Part shown: positions 49,537-57,963 of the stretch, piece by piece
Layout of the letters: every line of letters begins with the position of its first letter
Numbering within the stretch: the stretch's first letter is position 1
Origin: Bacteroidales bacterium UBA3754
Lineage (GTDB): Bacteria; Bacteroidota; Bacteroidia; Bacteroidales; UBA1715
DNA length: 64,000 nt
Reading direction: 5' to 3'
Assembly: GCA_002371705.1 (NCBI GenBank)
Contig: DFGI01000068.1
Location: forward strand, 1 to 64,000
Program-made: the position numbers and the translations under genes
The notes under the pieces: model-generated
Seen by the model: only the letters and a program-made list of their open reading frames with translations
What the model was told of the DNA's origin: nothing
The model's database searches: none

Positions 49537-50934
49537 ATGGACTCGGAAAACCTAAACGAAACCGAACAAGCGCCTAAAGGCGAACAACAAGAAGCAACTG
49601 GCGAGAAAAAGCCAAAAAGAAAAAGAAAAATCGTTGTTAAACCAGAGAACGTTCAATTAGACATTGAACCAACCACTGTGACTGTTTCTGCAGAACCACA
49701 AGCAGAACAACCAACGGAACAAGCTCAAACAGAACAACCAACAGAACAAAAATCCGAAGTTGCTCCACAAGCGCAAAACGAGATTCAGGTTCAACAACCA
49801 CAAAAAATCCATGAATTCGATGGTATTATCACAGGTAGTGGCGTACTTGAGATTATGCAAGACGGACACGGATATTTGAAATCAAGCGATTACAACTATC
49901 TCAATTCGCCTGATGATATATATGTAAGCCAATCGCAAATTAAATTATTTGGACTGAAAACTGGCGACACAGTTGAAGGACCTATCCGTCCTCCAAAAGA
50001 AGGTGAAAAATACTTCCCTTTGGTTAAGGTTGAAAAAATCAACGGAAGATTGCCTGAAGAAGTTCGCGACCGCGTACACTTCGACCACCTTACGCCATTG
50101 TTTCCTGATGAGAAATTCAACCTAACAGGAAAAGGACACAACGATCTGTCAACCAGAGTAATAGACCTTTTCACCCCTATTGGCAAAGGTCAACGTGGTT
50201 TGATTGTGGCACAGCCAAAAACTGGTAAAACAACATTGTTGAAAAACATTGCAAACGCCATCGCCGACAACCATCCAGAAGTATATTTGTTGATTCTGTT
50301 GATTGACGAACGTCCAGAGGAAGTAACCGATATGAAACGGAGTGTTCGCGCCGAGGTAATTTCATCAACATTCGACGAACCATCGGACCGTCACGTAAAA
50401 ATCGCCAACATAGTGCTTGAAAAAGCAAAACGCTTGGTAGAATGTGGGCACGACGTTTGTATCCTTTTGGACTCAATCACCCGTTTGGCCCGTGCATTCA
50501 ATATGGCGCAACCAGCATCGGGAAAAATCCTTTCAGGTGGTGTTGATGCAAACGCATTGCATAAACCAAAACGTTTCTTCGGAGCTGCCCGTAACATTGA
50601 GAACGGCGGTTCGTTAACAATCATTGCAACAGCGTTGACGGAAACAGGTTCAAAGATGGACGACGTGATTTTCGAAGAATTCAAGGGAACGGGAAATATG
50701 GAATTGCAATTAGACAGAAAGATTTCGAACAAACGAATCTACCCTGCTGTGGATGTGAACCTATCCAGCACCCGTCGCGACGACTTGTTGGTTGACAAGC
50801 TGCGTTTGAACAAATGTTGGGTTTTGCGTAAATTCCTATCGGATATGACACCAGTGGAAGCTATGGAATTCCTCAGCCAGCAAATGCCGTTGACCAAGGA
50901 TAACGACGAATTTTTGCTGTCGATGGGAAAATAA
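49537..50934 (+). CDS. rho: Transcription termination factor Rho, lacking the N-terminal helical domain
   Basis: RNA-dependent ATPase that ends untranslated transcripts. The 465-residue protein starts with a disordered region of about 90 residues (basic KKPKRKRK at 24-31, then EQPTEQ-type repeats at 57-72). Next is the cold-shock RNA-binding domain (GSGVLEIMQDGHGYL near 100, SPDDIYVSQSQI near 124) and the RecA motor with P-loop QPKTGKTT (226-233), LIDERPEEVTDM (256-267 region) and SLTIIATAL. The usual Rho_N helical domain is absent. An in-frame TAA directly precedes the ATG, so no longer start is possible. Terminator 50955-50988 follows. Confidence 0.95.
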   Translation: MDSENLNETEQAPKGEQQEATGEKKPKRKRKIVVKPENVQLDIEPTTVTVSAEPQAEQPTEQAQTEQPTEQKSEVAPQAQNEIQVQQPQKIHEFDGIITGSGVLEIMQDGHGYLKSSDYNYLNSPDDIYVSQSQIKLFGLKTGDTVEGPIRPPKEGEKYFPLVKVEKINGRLPEEVRDRVHFDHLTPLFPDEKFNLTGKGHNDLSTRVIDLFTPIGKGQRGLIVAQPKTGKTTLLKNIANAIADNHPEVYLLILLIDERPEEVTDMKRSVRAEVISSTFDEPSDRHVKIANIVLEKAKRLVECGHDVCILLDSITRLARAFNMAQPASGKILSGGVDANALHKPKRFFGAARNIENGGSLTIIATALTETGSKMDDVIFEEFKGTGNMELQLDRKISNKRIYPAVDVNLSSTRRDDLLVDKLRLNKCWVLRKFLSDMTPVEAMEFLSQQMPLTKDNDEFLLSMGK

Positions 50935-50954
50935 TCTCACCAACGTATAGCACA

Positions 50955-50988
50955 AAAGCCTCGTGATACAATTCTCGGGGCTTTTTTT
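50955..50988 (+). terminator. Intrinsic terminator after rho
   Basis: Stem AAAGCCTCG (50955-50963) / CGGGGCTTT (50976-50984) with one G-T pair, 12-nt loop and a T run to 50988. Confidence 0.88.
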
Positions 50989-51043
50989 ATATCCCGTTCG
51001 TCTATTCTCATTCAACTATTCTTTTCCTAACCTTCATATTTCG

Positions 51044-51051
51044 TATATTTG
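51044..51051 (+). promoter_or_regulatory. Promoter -7 box for the TonB-dependent receptor gene
   Basis: TATATTTG, 26 nt before the ATG at 51078. Confidence 0.5.
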
Positions 51052-51077
51052 TTTCACTTAAATACAAACGAGTTTTT

Positions 51078-53165
51078 ATGTTCTATAAATACCTTAATAT
51101 CACCATAATTGTAGGTCTTTTTTCCCTTACAACCACAACAGTTTTTCCTCAAGAACAAAGCGATTCAACAATATTACATGATTCAACCGAAAACACTAAA
51201 ATTACCAAAGATACAATTTGTATTGACGGCGAATGTTATAAAATCTTGGAACACGGACCTTGGGAACACTATTACGCACTTCCCGATATTACCGTCTATG
51301 GCAACAGATTGACATCTTTGCTAACGGCGTCAACCGAATATATTCCATCGTACAAAATCACGCAAAAGGCGGAATCGTCGATTTTGCCGGTGCTGAAAGA
51401 ACAAGTTCCCGGACTATTCATCAACTCGCAGGGCGTTGCTGGCTACGGTGTTTCGTCGGGAGCGTCGGGAAACATTACCATGCGTGGCTTTTCGGGCAGT
51501 GCTGGACGACTTCTCATTCTTATCGACGGACATCCGCAGTATGCTCCTATCTACGGTCACCCGATGGCCGACACCTACACGACCGACAATATCGAAAGCG
51601 TGGAAGTAATTCGCGGAGCTGCTTCGGTGCTGTATGGTTCCAACGCAATGGGCGGGGCAATCAATTTTAGCACAAAACAGCAAACGATTGACGGCAACCA
51701 ATTCCGCATGCGTGCAAAATACGGTTCGTATGCCACAACGAACTGTATGATAAGCGACGGATTCAAGCATAACAACCTGACGCTTTTTGCAAGCGGAAAC
51801 TACGAACACTCCGACGGCTACCGCGAAAATTCGGAATTCAATTCATTGAACGGATTTGCAAAAGTCGGCTATAGACTCAACAAAAATTGGAACATTGCCA
51901 CGACTGCCAACATCAGCCATTTTGACATTGAAATGCCGGGACCCGTTTCCGCACCGCTCAACGACTGCGAGGCAAACATCACCCGTGGCATCTATTCATT
52001 GCTTATTGACAATAATTATAGACAGGAAACAATTCACACGTGGGGCGATGTCGATATTTACTACAACTGGGGCAACCACCAGATAAACGACGGCTACAAG
52101 GAAGGTGGCAAGCCGCAGGAATATCTGTTCCACTCCACCGACTATATGGGCGGAATCAATGTAAATCAGTCTTTACAGATTACCAACACAGTACTTCAGG
52201 CAGGTTTCAATTTCAAGCGATACGGCGGCAACGCATACCGAAATCCTGTCACGGAAAAATATGCCGACCATCTCTCGTTTGACGAAGTTGCGGAATTTGT
52301 TCTGTTAAAACAATATTTTGTTAAGAAAGAATACCCCATGTCCCCCAAATTCTTTTTTGTTGAAACGGGAATACGAATGGAACACCACAGTCTTTACGGC
52401 TCCATCCCGATTCCTATGGCGGGATTAGCATATAAACGGCAATTTAGCCCATCAAAAGGCGGAACAAAATATTGGGATAAAAAGAGCGTGTTGTCATACT
52501 CCAAAGGATTCCGCACGCCCAATATGCGTGAATTGTATATGTATGCCGCCGCAAACGAGAACCTTTTGCCCGAACATTGCCATAATTTTGAGTATTCCTT
52601 CACTAACTACATAACGGAAGCGCTTAACGGAAATCGAAGAATGACAGAACTCAACATCTATCACAACAGGGGCGCAAATATTGTACAGACGGTGATGGTT
52701 GACGGGAAACCACAGAATCAGAACGTGGGGAAATTCAAAAACACAGGTGTTGAATTTGTCGAAGAATTTACCTTGAAACATTACGACGACATGCAAAACA
52801 TACGGTTCGATTATAGCTACATTCATATGGAACAGCCCATTATGGCTTCTCCACGACAGAAAATGGGATTTCAGTATAAATACACCTTGCATAAGGAACA
52901 GAATTTTGAGTTTTCGCTTGGCATACAGTACATCGAAAAACTATACTTAGCCGTTGACAACGAGGCGACCAAGGAAGAAAACGAAGAAAAGACAAAATCG
53001 TTTGCCCTTGTTGACGGAAAAGTTTCAATATGGGGACCGAAGAGCTATTTCAAATGGTTCATACAATGCGAAGCCGCACCGTGCAAGGGCGATTACGAGA
53101 CAATGTTGGGTTATCCGTTGCCAAAAGTCACCTGCTCCGCAGGAGTTTCGGTTAACTTTCCATAG
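51078..53165 (+). CDS. TonB-dependent outer-membrane receptor
   Basis: A 695-residue receptor with signal peptide (about 1-24, ending TTVFPQEQ), an N-terminal segment of about 45 residues with a CIDGECYK cysteine pair, a plug domain (LPDITVYGNRL near 69; ITMRGFSGSAGRLLILIDG, part, near 133; EVIRGAASVLYGSNAMGGAINF region near 177) and a C-terminal 22-strand-type barrel. The size fits iron-siderophore, cobalamin or metal receptors more than SusC (about 1000 residues). No SusD partner is present, and the ligand is unknown. Monocistronic, following its own promoter. Confidence 0.92.
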   Translation: MFYKYLNITIIVGLFSLTTTTVFPQEQSDSTILHDSTENTKITKDTICIDGECYKILEHGPWEHYYALPDITVYGNRLTSLLTASTEYIPSYKITQKAESSILPVLKEQVPGLFINSQGVAGYGVSSGASGNITMRGFSGSAGRLLILIDGHPQYAPIYGHPMADTYTTDNIESVEVIRGAASVLYGSNAMGGAINFSTKQQTIDGNQFRMRAKYGSYATTNCMISDGFKHNNLTLFASGNYEHSDGYRENSEFNSLNGFAKVGYRLNKNWNIATTANISHFDIEMPGPVSAPLNDCEANITRGIYSLLIDNNYRQETIHTWGDVDIYYNWGNHQINDGYKEGGKPQEYLFHSTDYMGGINVNQSLQITNTVLQAGFNFKRYGGNAYRNPVTEKYADHLSFDEVAEFVLLKQYFVKKEYPMSPKFFFVETGIRMEHHSLYGSIPIPMAGLAYKRQFSPSKGGTKYWDKKSVLSYSKGFRTPNMRELYMYAAANENLLPEHCHNFEYSFTNYITEALNGNRRMTELNIYHNRGANIVQTVMVDGKPQNQNVGKFKNTGVEFVEEFTLKHYDDMQNIRFDYSYIHMEQPIMASPRQKMGFQYKYTLHKEQNFEFSLGIQYIEKLYLAVDNEATKEENEEKTKSFALVDGKVSIWGPKSYFKWFIQCEAAPCKGDYETMLGYPLPKVTCSAGVSVNFP

Positions 53166-53216
53166 GAAATTCGGTTGATTTATAGCTTGGATAAGTTGGA
53201 GAGTATGAGTTATGCG

Positions 53217-53249
53217 AAAAAAAAGACTTGCAATTGCTTGCAAGTCTTT
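53217..53249 (-). terminator. Terminator after the aminotransferase gene
   Basis: 12-bp perfect stem AAAGACTTGCAA (53222-53233) / TTGCAAGTCTTT (53238-53249), 4-nt loop, with a T8 run on the minus strand (53217-53224 complement). Confidence 0.88.
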
Positions 53250-53280
53250 AAACAAAATGCTGGCAAATGCCAACATATAA

Positions 53281-54477
53281 TTATTTCAGTTTTTCCAAAG
53301 CAACTTTGATGCGTTCTGCCGCTTTCTTCAACAATTCATCGGAAGTAGCGAACGAGAAACGAATGCATTCTGGGTTACCAAATCCTTCGCCCGAAACCGA
53401 AGCGACCAAACCTTCGGTCAACAAATACATAGCCAAGTCGCCAGATTTTTTGATTACCGTTCCATCGGGAGCTGTTTTTCCAAGGAAAGCCGTTACTTCT
53501 GCAAATACATAGAATGCGCCGTCAGGAATGTGGATGTTCAAGCCTTCTATTTTCGAAAGTTCCGCAATAAACATATCACGACGGCGAAGATATGCGGCTG
53601 TCATTTGTTTTGGATATTCCAAACCGCCGTTCAGAGCAGCTACAGCAGCTTTTTGAGCTATTGAGCATACTCCAGAGGTGACTTGTCCCTGCAATTTTGT
53701 ACAAGCCTTTGCCACCCATTCTGGTGCAGCGATATAGCCAATTCTCCAACCTGTCATCGCATAGGCTTTCGAAACACCGTTCACAATCACAACTTGATTT
53801 TTAATTTCCTCGAATTGTGCTATTGATTGATGTTCACCCACATAATTAATATGTTCATAAATTTCGTCTGCGACAACAAATATTTGTGGATTTTTAGCGA
53901 ATAAATTCGCCAAGTCAGCCAATTCCTGTTTTGTATAAACTGCACCGCAAGGATTTGATGGTGAGCTGAACACAAACATTCTCGTTTTTGAAGTGATAGT
54001 TTTTTCAACTTGAGCAGCTGTTACCTTGAAGCCAGATTTAATATTTGTAGGAATGAAAACAGGCTTAGCCTCCGCCAATTTCACCATTTCTGGATAGCTA
54101 ACCCAATATGGAGTTGGTATCAACACTTCGTCGCCAGGATTCAAAAGACTCAGGAACACATTTGACAAAGCATGTTTAGCACCAGCCGAAACCACAATCT
54201 GCGATGTGCTGTAGGTCAGATTATTTTCGCGTTTCAATTTTGCGCAGACAGCTTCCAACAAATCCTTGTAGCCCCCTACTGGAGAGTAAAACGAGAAATT
54301 GTCGTCGATTGCTTTCTTTGCAGCATCCTTCACATAATCGGGAGTGTTGAAATCTGGTTCGCCGATACTTAAATTAATAACATCTTTTCCTGCTGCCTTT
54401 AATTCGTTGCTTTTTTGCGACATCGCAAGCGTCTGCGAGGCGGCAAGAGCGGACAATCGTTTTGAAATTTGTTCCAT
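53281..54477 (-). CDS. Class I aminotransferase (aspartate aminotransferase type)
   Basis: A 398-residue PLP enzyme of the AspC/AAT-Ib group. Landmarks: LSIGEPDFNTP (36-46), the PLP-contact NPCGAVY near 175, DEIYEHINY near 204, the Schiff-base Lys237 in NGVSKAYAMTGWRIGY, and the carboxylate-binding Arg near 373 (GNPECIRFSFA). It probably interconverts aspartate/oxaloacetate with glutamate/2-oxoglutarate, though some members prefer aromatic or prephenate substrates. Start 54477 is chosen because the -7 box covers 54502-54509. Monocistronic. Confidence 0.93.
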   Translation of the reverse strand: MEQISKRLSALAASQTLAMSQKSNELKAAGKDVINLSIGEPDFNTPDYVKDAAKKAIDDNFSFYSPVGGYKDLLEAVCAKLKRENNLTYSTSQIVVSAGAKHALSNVFLSLLNPGDEVLIPTPYWVSYPEMVKLAEAKPVFIPTNIKSGFKVTAAQVEKTITSKTRMFVFSSPSNPCGAVYTKQELADLANLFAKNPQIFVVADEIYEHINYVGEHQSIAQFEEIKNQVVIVNGVSKAYAMTGWRIGYIAAPEWVAKACTKLQGQVTSGVCSIAQKAAVAALNGGLEYPKQMTAAYLRRRDMFIAELSKIEGLNIHIPDGAFYVFAEVTAFLGKTAPDGTVIKKSGDLAMYLLTEGLVASVSGEGFGNPECIRFSFATSDELLKKAAERIKVALEKLK

Positions 54478-54501
54478 TCTGTTACTTCTTTTAAAACCGC
54501 A

Positions 54502-54509
54502 CAAAAGTA
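54502..54509 (-). promoter_or_regulatory. Promoter -7 box for the aminotransferase gene
   Basis: TACTTTTG on the minus strand, 24 nt before the ATG at 54477. Confidence 0.5.
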
Positions 54510-54681
54510 GAAGATTTTTTGAAAATGCCTAAACCGAAAAGTATATTTTTTTTACAAACTTTAATCGTAATGGACAAAACACGCACCACATAGAAAGAAA
54601 TCTAAAAAAACAATGAAAAATTGAATCTTTACAACAATTTAAAGTACATGCGCGAGGGAATTATTCCTTCACTCCCCAACA

Positions 54682-55410
54682 TTAGCGTACTTCTCCGCCT
54701 CCCATAAACGCTTTCACAACCAAAACCAATTTTTTGTTTGCTTCAGCCGTAACAATACCAGTTCGTTTGTCGGCAAAACCGCCCAAGCCCGTAGTCTGTA
54801 TTTCCACATTCCAATTATTCGGAGCGAGCAACGACACCCCACCAAGACGAACGTTGATATTCAAAACGGTTTCTCCTTCGGGCAAGCTTGTATTGCGTAA
54901 ATCAAGTTCCAAACCGCCCATATTCACGTCAATGTTTCCCCCTTTCAAAACAGGATCGTTGAACACTTGTCGCTCGCCGTTGCACGATACACGGCATCGT
55001 ATTTTTCCCTCCTCATCAAATGTCACGTCGGTCGTTTGCATATTATCAATATGTCGATTTTCTTTTGATTCGGGCACGGAAACCTTTCTGAACAAAAGCA
55101 TCATGGCACCATAATAAATTAACAAAACTGGCCACCATTTACCACAAAAACCCACTGGAACAACGTCGTACGGCAATAATGGCAAGATCAAAAACATGCC
55201 CAAACCAAAAATCGTCAAACCAGCAAACCAACGTTTCCTGACAAGAAAAATCAATCCGAACAACACACACAACATTGGAAAGGAAATCACCGCATCACGC
55301 CATACTCCAAGCAAATCAATATCTAAATTTGCAAAAAGGAAAAATAATCCTATAACAACAAATGTCGCTCCAAAGACGACACGACCCTGCATTGTTTTTT
55401 TCTGTTCCAT
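54682..55410 (-). CDS. LiaF-like membrane protein (DUF5668 plus C-terminal beta domain)
   Basis: A 242-residue protein with four hydrophobic segments in the first 115 residues (the DUF5668-like part, GVWRDAVISFPMLCVLFGLIFL region) and a cytoplasmic-looking beta-rich domain at 135-240 (IDVNMGGLELDLRNTSLPEG and VRLGGVSLLAPNNWNV) that matches the LiaF/YvqF C-terminal repeat. In Firmicutes LiaF inhibits the LiaRS cell-wall stress system; here no histidine kinase is adjacent. Start 55410 (MEQKKTMQ) is preferred to 55431. It is the only gene in its transcript unit as far as visible. Confidence 0.85.
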   Translation of the reverse strand: MEQKKTMQGRVVFGATFVVIGLFFLFANLDIDLLGVWRDAVISFPMLCVLFGLIFLVRKRWFAGLTIFGLGMFLILPLLPYDVVPVGFCGKWWPVLLIYYGAMMLLFRKVSVPESKENRHIDNMQTTDVTFDEEGKIRCRVSCNGERQVFNDPVLKGGNIDVNMGGLELDLRNTSLPEGETVLNINVRLGGVSLLAPNNWNVEIQTTGLGGFADKRTGIVTAEANKKLVLVVKAFMGGGEVR

Positions 55411-55726
55411 CTTTCTTATTTTTATTGGCAAAGAAACGAAAAAACTATGGAAACAGCATTAATATTTTCGGAATTATCTACTTTAATATTTTTCTGTTCC
55501 ATTTCTTTCGGCGGCGAAAGAAACGGAACCCAAAGAAAGGCCGCCGACGTACCTGCTTGGCTAAAAATCAACTGCGTTCCGCTAAAGGCGTTGAAGTGCC
55601 AGTTTTTCGTAAGATGAAGTTTTTCGTACAAGGCACCAACGCCTTTTTCACGCTGCACTACGTTGATTTTTTTAACGCCAACCAGCTAAGTCGGAAAGTC
55701 TTGGATGACAAAGCTTTTCGTTTTAT
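55411..55726. other. Structured gene-free interval with strong hairpins
   Basis: I see no credible gene here. The DNA is locally GC-richer and holds a perfect 9-bp inverted repeat TTTCTTTCG (55502-55510) / CGAAAGAAA (55515-55523), a CGGCGG (55509-55514) / CCGCCG (55541-55546) pair, and a 15-bp stem with a 2-nt bulge, arms 55584-55600 and 55632-55646, whose loop contains two AGTTTTTCGTA copies and which is followed by T5. Small ORFs cross it on both strands, none with a convincing start or composition. It looks like a repeated intergenic element. Confidence 0.55.
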
Positions 55727-56197
55727 TTAATCGTGATGATACGGCAAATCGTTGATGATAGTGAAGGCACGATAGAACTGTTCCACCACAAAAACGCGAA
55801 TCATCTGGTGCGAAAACGTCATTTTCGAGAATGAAATCTTATTGGGAACTGCCGCATACACATCTTGCGAGAATCCGTAGGGACCGCCAATAATAAAACA
55901 CAAATCACGGGAATTGTCCTTTGCCGTCTCTATTATTTTGGCAAATTGGCGCGAAGTGTATTCCTTGCCGTTTTCGTCCAACAAATAACATTGGGCGTTT
56001 TGTGGCAATTTTGCAAGAATGGCAACGCCCTCCTTCTTCTTTATCTCGTCGAAACTTGTCTTGCTCGACGATTTATATTCGGGAATTTCTACTATGGAAA
56101 ACTGGCAATAATGTTTCAATCGGTCGGTATATTCTTTTATTCCCTCCGACAAATACGAAGCATTCGTTTTCGCAACCCAAATAAGCGTGATTTTCAT
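55727..56197 (-). CDS. rlmH: 23S rRNA (pseudouridine1915-N3)-methyltransferase
   Basis: Methylates pseudouridine 1915 in helix 69 of 23S rRNA on assembled ribosomes. The 156-residue SPOUT protein shows KITLIWVAKT at the start, LLDENGKEYTSRQFA near 75, the knot SAM-binding FIIGGPYGF near 102-110 and a C-terminal LPYHH. Full length. Its ATG shares one base with the stop codon of the upstream outer-membrane gene (TAATG), so translation is coupled. Confidence 0.96.
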   Translation of the reverse strand: MKITLIWVAKTNASYLSEGIKEYTDRLKHYCQFSIVEIPEYKSSSKTSFDEIKKKEGVAILAKLPQNAQCYLLDENGKEYTSRQFAKIIETAKDNSRDLCFIIGGPYGFSQDVYAAVPNKISFSKMTFSHQMIRVFVVEQFYRAFTIINDLPYHHD

Positions 56198-57930
56198 TAT
56201 TCCTTATGTCCGCCAAATGAGAATGATGCACCTATCAAGAAATTAAAATCTTGTAAAGGATAATCCACATATTTATCCGTGTTCATCCCCAAAATGTTAT
56301 TCACATCAAGGAAAATCTGGAAAATGCTGTTATAGAAATACGTTGCTTCGAATCCTAAATCAACATTGAAAATCGTTCCATAGTCGCCATGGCTTTCTGG
56401 GGTGAATAATCTATAATACAATCGTGGTTCTACAGATAGTTTATTTTTATTAGAATTCGGATTAACAATATAAAAACGTGACGCAAGCGTAAAGTCAATA
56501 ATCGGCTTATACCACGCTTCTTTTATAGTTTGCAGTTGCCACAAATAATAATCAAAATTTGCCGCAAAATTCACCTTGCGGAACAGCAGACCAAAATCGC
56601 CATGGAAATCCATTACAGTTGCATCATCGTACTCTACGTTGAACGTTGTCATTGTGTATGGTTTACGCAAATATTGTGCATCCCAAAAATACATATCTTC
56701 ATATGCTTTAACCGAGAACGATGTATTATACGTAATTAATTTTTTAACACGACCATTCAATCCTATTTCAAAACCAAGTTTGTTGATTGTAGGACGAATC
56801 ATAACCGAATCGGCAGCATACGGATTTTCCTCAAACATTTCGTTCATCGACACCAGATCCACATTGCCACCGAACTTGAAATATGGAATCATCTTTAATT
56901 TTGGCAACGCATAGGTAAATGCCACGTCAGGAAGGACTTTGAATGTAGAAACGCCGCCAATCACGGGCGAAGCTTTAATTCCTGCTTGTAAATTCCAACT
57001 ATTCGCACCCACTTGAATGTATGGCATAGCTTGCAAAACACCTTGAACTTTCGTCAATGAAGAATCAATATCCTTCGGTTCGAAATTCAGTGCACTTACC
57101 TGAAAATCAGCGTCCAAGCCAAGTTTTATCTTGCCTACTTTTCTGTTTACCCCACCCGTAACGCCAATCAAATTTTCAACATTAGTCGGATTTCCGGCAT
57201 ACGTCAGACCATAATCAAATTCCGCCTTGTAGCGAAGCGCGTCTTCATCGGCATCGATGGAACAAATTCCTGCATTTGCCGACAAACCGAAACGATAGCG
57301 ACGTTGTTCCTTTTTCGTTGCACGAACAACAGTTGTACCCGAAGGATCAGTATCGGGAATACCATACCCATATCGAAGCACGCTGTTGAATTGCGGCTTT
57401 ATGGAAGCATACGCCATGCAATCTTCGTAAAACCGTTTCCAATACGCTGACACATAATCAGTTGTGTAACCAGCAGGAACTTTATTTCCATTTACCTTAA
57501 TTTTCCCTGCCGAACCAAAATGATACAATTCAATTCCCGATTGTTTCAAACGAGAACGTTCGGTCATATAGCGGACGGCAAGCAAACCAGTCCAATAATT
57601 TCCCAATCCTACAACAGCATCTCCCCGATACAATTCCGAAAGTTTGTCGCCCGTTACGCTTACCGCTTTCAATGGAATTATATGATAATCAGTGTTTAAC
57701 GGCGTAGTCGTTACGGAATATTTTAGATTCATCTGAATATCCAACGTATCATATACTTTGGGATTCACCGAAATTCGGCTTGCATCGGAAATCTGCGGTT
57801 TATATTCCGAATACACCTGTATGGTTTTCTGAAGTTCAGGATTTTCTTCCGTCTGCGCGCTGAGGCTCATCGGGAAAACGAGCGCCATTACAGCCACATT
57901 AGCAATTATCTTGACCAATCTATATTTCAT
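56197..57930 (-). CDS. Outer-membrane beta-barrel protein of unknown function
   Basis: A 577-residue protein with signal peptide (ending SLSAQTEE, about residue 26) and long alternating beta-strands throughout (RFGLSANAGICSID, KIKLGLDADFQVSAL, NFDYYLW, VDLGFEATYFYNS), ending FLIGASFSFGGHKE. It has no TonB plug motif. Similar proteins are found downstream of large TPR proteins in Bacteroidota; I know no function. Start 57930 gives the signal peptide. It lies 33 nt after the 1040-residue TPR gene and overlaps rlmH by one base. Confidence 0.85.
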   Translation of the reverse strand: MKYRLVKIIANVAVMALVFPMSLSAQTEENPELQKTIQVYSEYKPQISDASRISVNPKVYDTLDIQMNLKYSVTTTPLNTDYHIIPLKAVSVTGDKLSELYRGDAVVGLGNYWTGLLAVRYMTERSRLKQSGIELYHFGSAGKIKVNGNKVPAGYTTDYVSAYWKRFYEDCMAYASIKPQFNSVLRYGYGIPDTDPSGTTVVRATKKEQRRYRFGLSANAGICSIDADEDALRYKAEFDYGLTYAGNPTNVENLIGVTGGVNRKVGKIKLGLDADFQVSALNFEPKDIDSSLTKVQGVLQAMPYIQVGANSWNLQAGIKASPVIGGVSTFKVLPDVAFTYALPKLKMIPYFKFGGNVDLVSMNEMFEENPYAADSVMIRPTINKLGFEIGLNGRVKKLITYNTSFSVKAYEDMYFWDAQYLRKPYTMTTFNVEYDDATVMDFHGDFGLLFRKVNFAANFDYYLWQLQTIKEAWYKPIIDFTLASRFYIVNPNSNKNKLSVEPRLYYRLFTPESHGDYGTIFNVDLGFEATYFYNSIFQIFLDVNNILGMNTDKYVDYPLQDFNFLIGASFSFGGHKE

Positions 57931-57963
57931 ATTTCTATATCTTAATCGAACCAACATTCAAAT

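Noticed and set aside
51078..53165. Mobile or defence island around rho and the TonB receptor
   Set aside because: No integrase, transposase, nuclease or toxin-antitoxin genes were seen, and gene content is core.
55422..55730. Small ORFs on both strands between the LiaF-like gene and rlmH
   Set aside because: They cross strong hairpins and a direct repeat; neither strand has a credible start, promoter or domain. Better explained as a structured repeat element.
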